A stretch of 5,859 nt of DNA from an uncultured Collinsella sp. (lineage in GTDB: Bacteria; Actinomycetota; Coriobacteriia; Coriobacteriales; Coriobacteriaceae). Shown here piece after piece: positions 5,767-5,859 of this stretch (the first letter of the stretch is position 1; the number at the start of each line of letters is the position of its first letter). The stretch is taken from positions 1-5,859 of the forward strand of contig CABVBR010000126.1 of the NCBI GenBank assembly GCA_902496645.1, in the 5' to 3' direction. The position numbers and the translations under genes were made by a program. The notes beneath the pieces are model-generated. The model was not told where the DNA came from and searched no databases. It worked only from the letters and a program-made list of their open reading frames with translations.

Positions 5767-5859
5767 ATGAGCAAACTCGTCGAAGGCATTAAGGACCGCA
5801 TGGTCGCTGCCGCGCGCGAGGCCGTGCCCGCCGTGGCGGACGCCGCACAGAAGGCCGCG
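5767..5859 (+). CDS. Start of an unidentified Ala-rich protein (partial)
   Basis: Only the first 31 codons are inside the window; the reading frame is open to the edge. GAGGAG at 5755-5760 lies 6 bp before the ATG at 5767, a good ribosome binding site, and the gap to the tetR-2 stop is 12 bp. The visible protein begins MSKLVEGIKDRMVAAAREA and continues Ala/Val/Lys rich, without a signal peptide or membrane segment, looking like a charged amphipathic helix. I do not recognise a family from this fragment. Position suggests it is cotranscribed with, and perhaps controlled by, tetR-2. Confidence 0.75.
   Translation, partial: MSKLVEGIKDRMVAAAREAVPAVADAAQKAA

Noticed and set aside
1..5859. CRISPR array, tRNA, rRNA or insertion sequence
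   Set aside because: No regularly spaced long repeats, no tRNA-like cloverleaf, no rRNA segment and no transposase-like frame were seen on either strand.

Overview
The window reads as chromosomal DNA of a moderately GC-rich bacterium. Gene content and style (an amtB-glnK pair in that order, Cof-type HAD phosphatase, many small TetR regulators, a TTG start behind a perfect Shine-Dalgarno) suggest an actinobacterial gut lineage such as Collinsella or another member of the Coriobacteriia. That placement is inference; no rRNA or marker gene is present. All six recognised genes lie on the + strand.

Layout. (1) 1-184 is the upstream region of an ammonium transporter gene. It carries GTTTC-type pentamers repeated every 11 bp. 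(2) 185-1849 is an amtB-glnK nitrogen unit: an intact Amt channel followed 48 bp later by a PII signalling protein. The PII lacks the T-loop tyrosine (position 51) that is nucleotidylylated in many bacteria. (3) 1924-3950 is a TetR regulator followed by a separate 12-segment MFS exporter gene. Between them lie a Rho-independent terminator, a perfect 25-bp palindrome just upstream of the MFS start, and a weaker copy of it at the tetR stop codon. This is a typical TetR-controlled efflux cassette, and the part sampled is more AT-rich than its neighbour. (4) 4059-4922 is a Cof-type HAD phosphatase with its own likely promoter, followed directly by a 31-bp inverted repeat. (5) 5044 to the window end is a second TetR-type regulator (DhaS-like C-terminal half, TTG start) with several symmetric elements in its upstream region. 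It is followed 12 bp later by the start of an unidentified Ala-rich protein that runs off the window.

How they work together. AmtB imports ammonium and GlnK probably gates it by inserting its T-loop into the pore. TetR-1 probably represses the MFS exporter until a ligand binds. TetR-2 probably controls itself and the gene behind it. I see no transposase, CRISPR array, phage gene, tRNA or rRNA, and no clearly novel multi-gene system. The most unusual signals are the 11-bp-phased repeats ahead of amtB, the PII protein without Tyr51, the paired operator palindromes, and the dispersed-repeat-like hairpin after the HAD gene.
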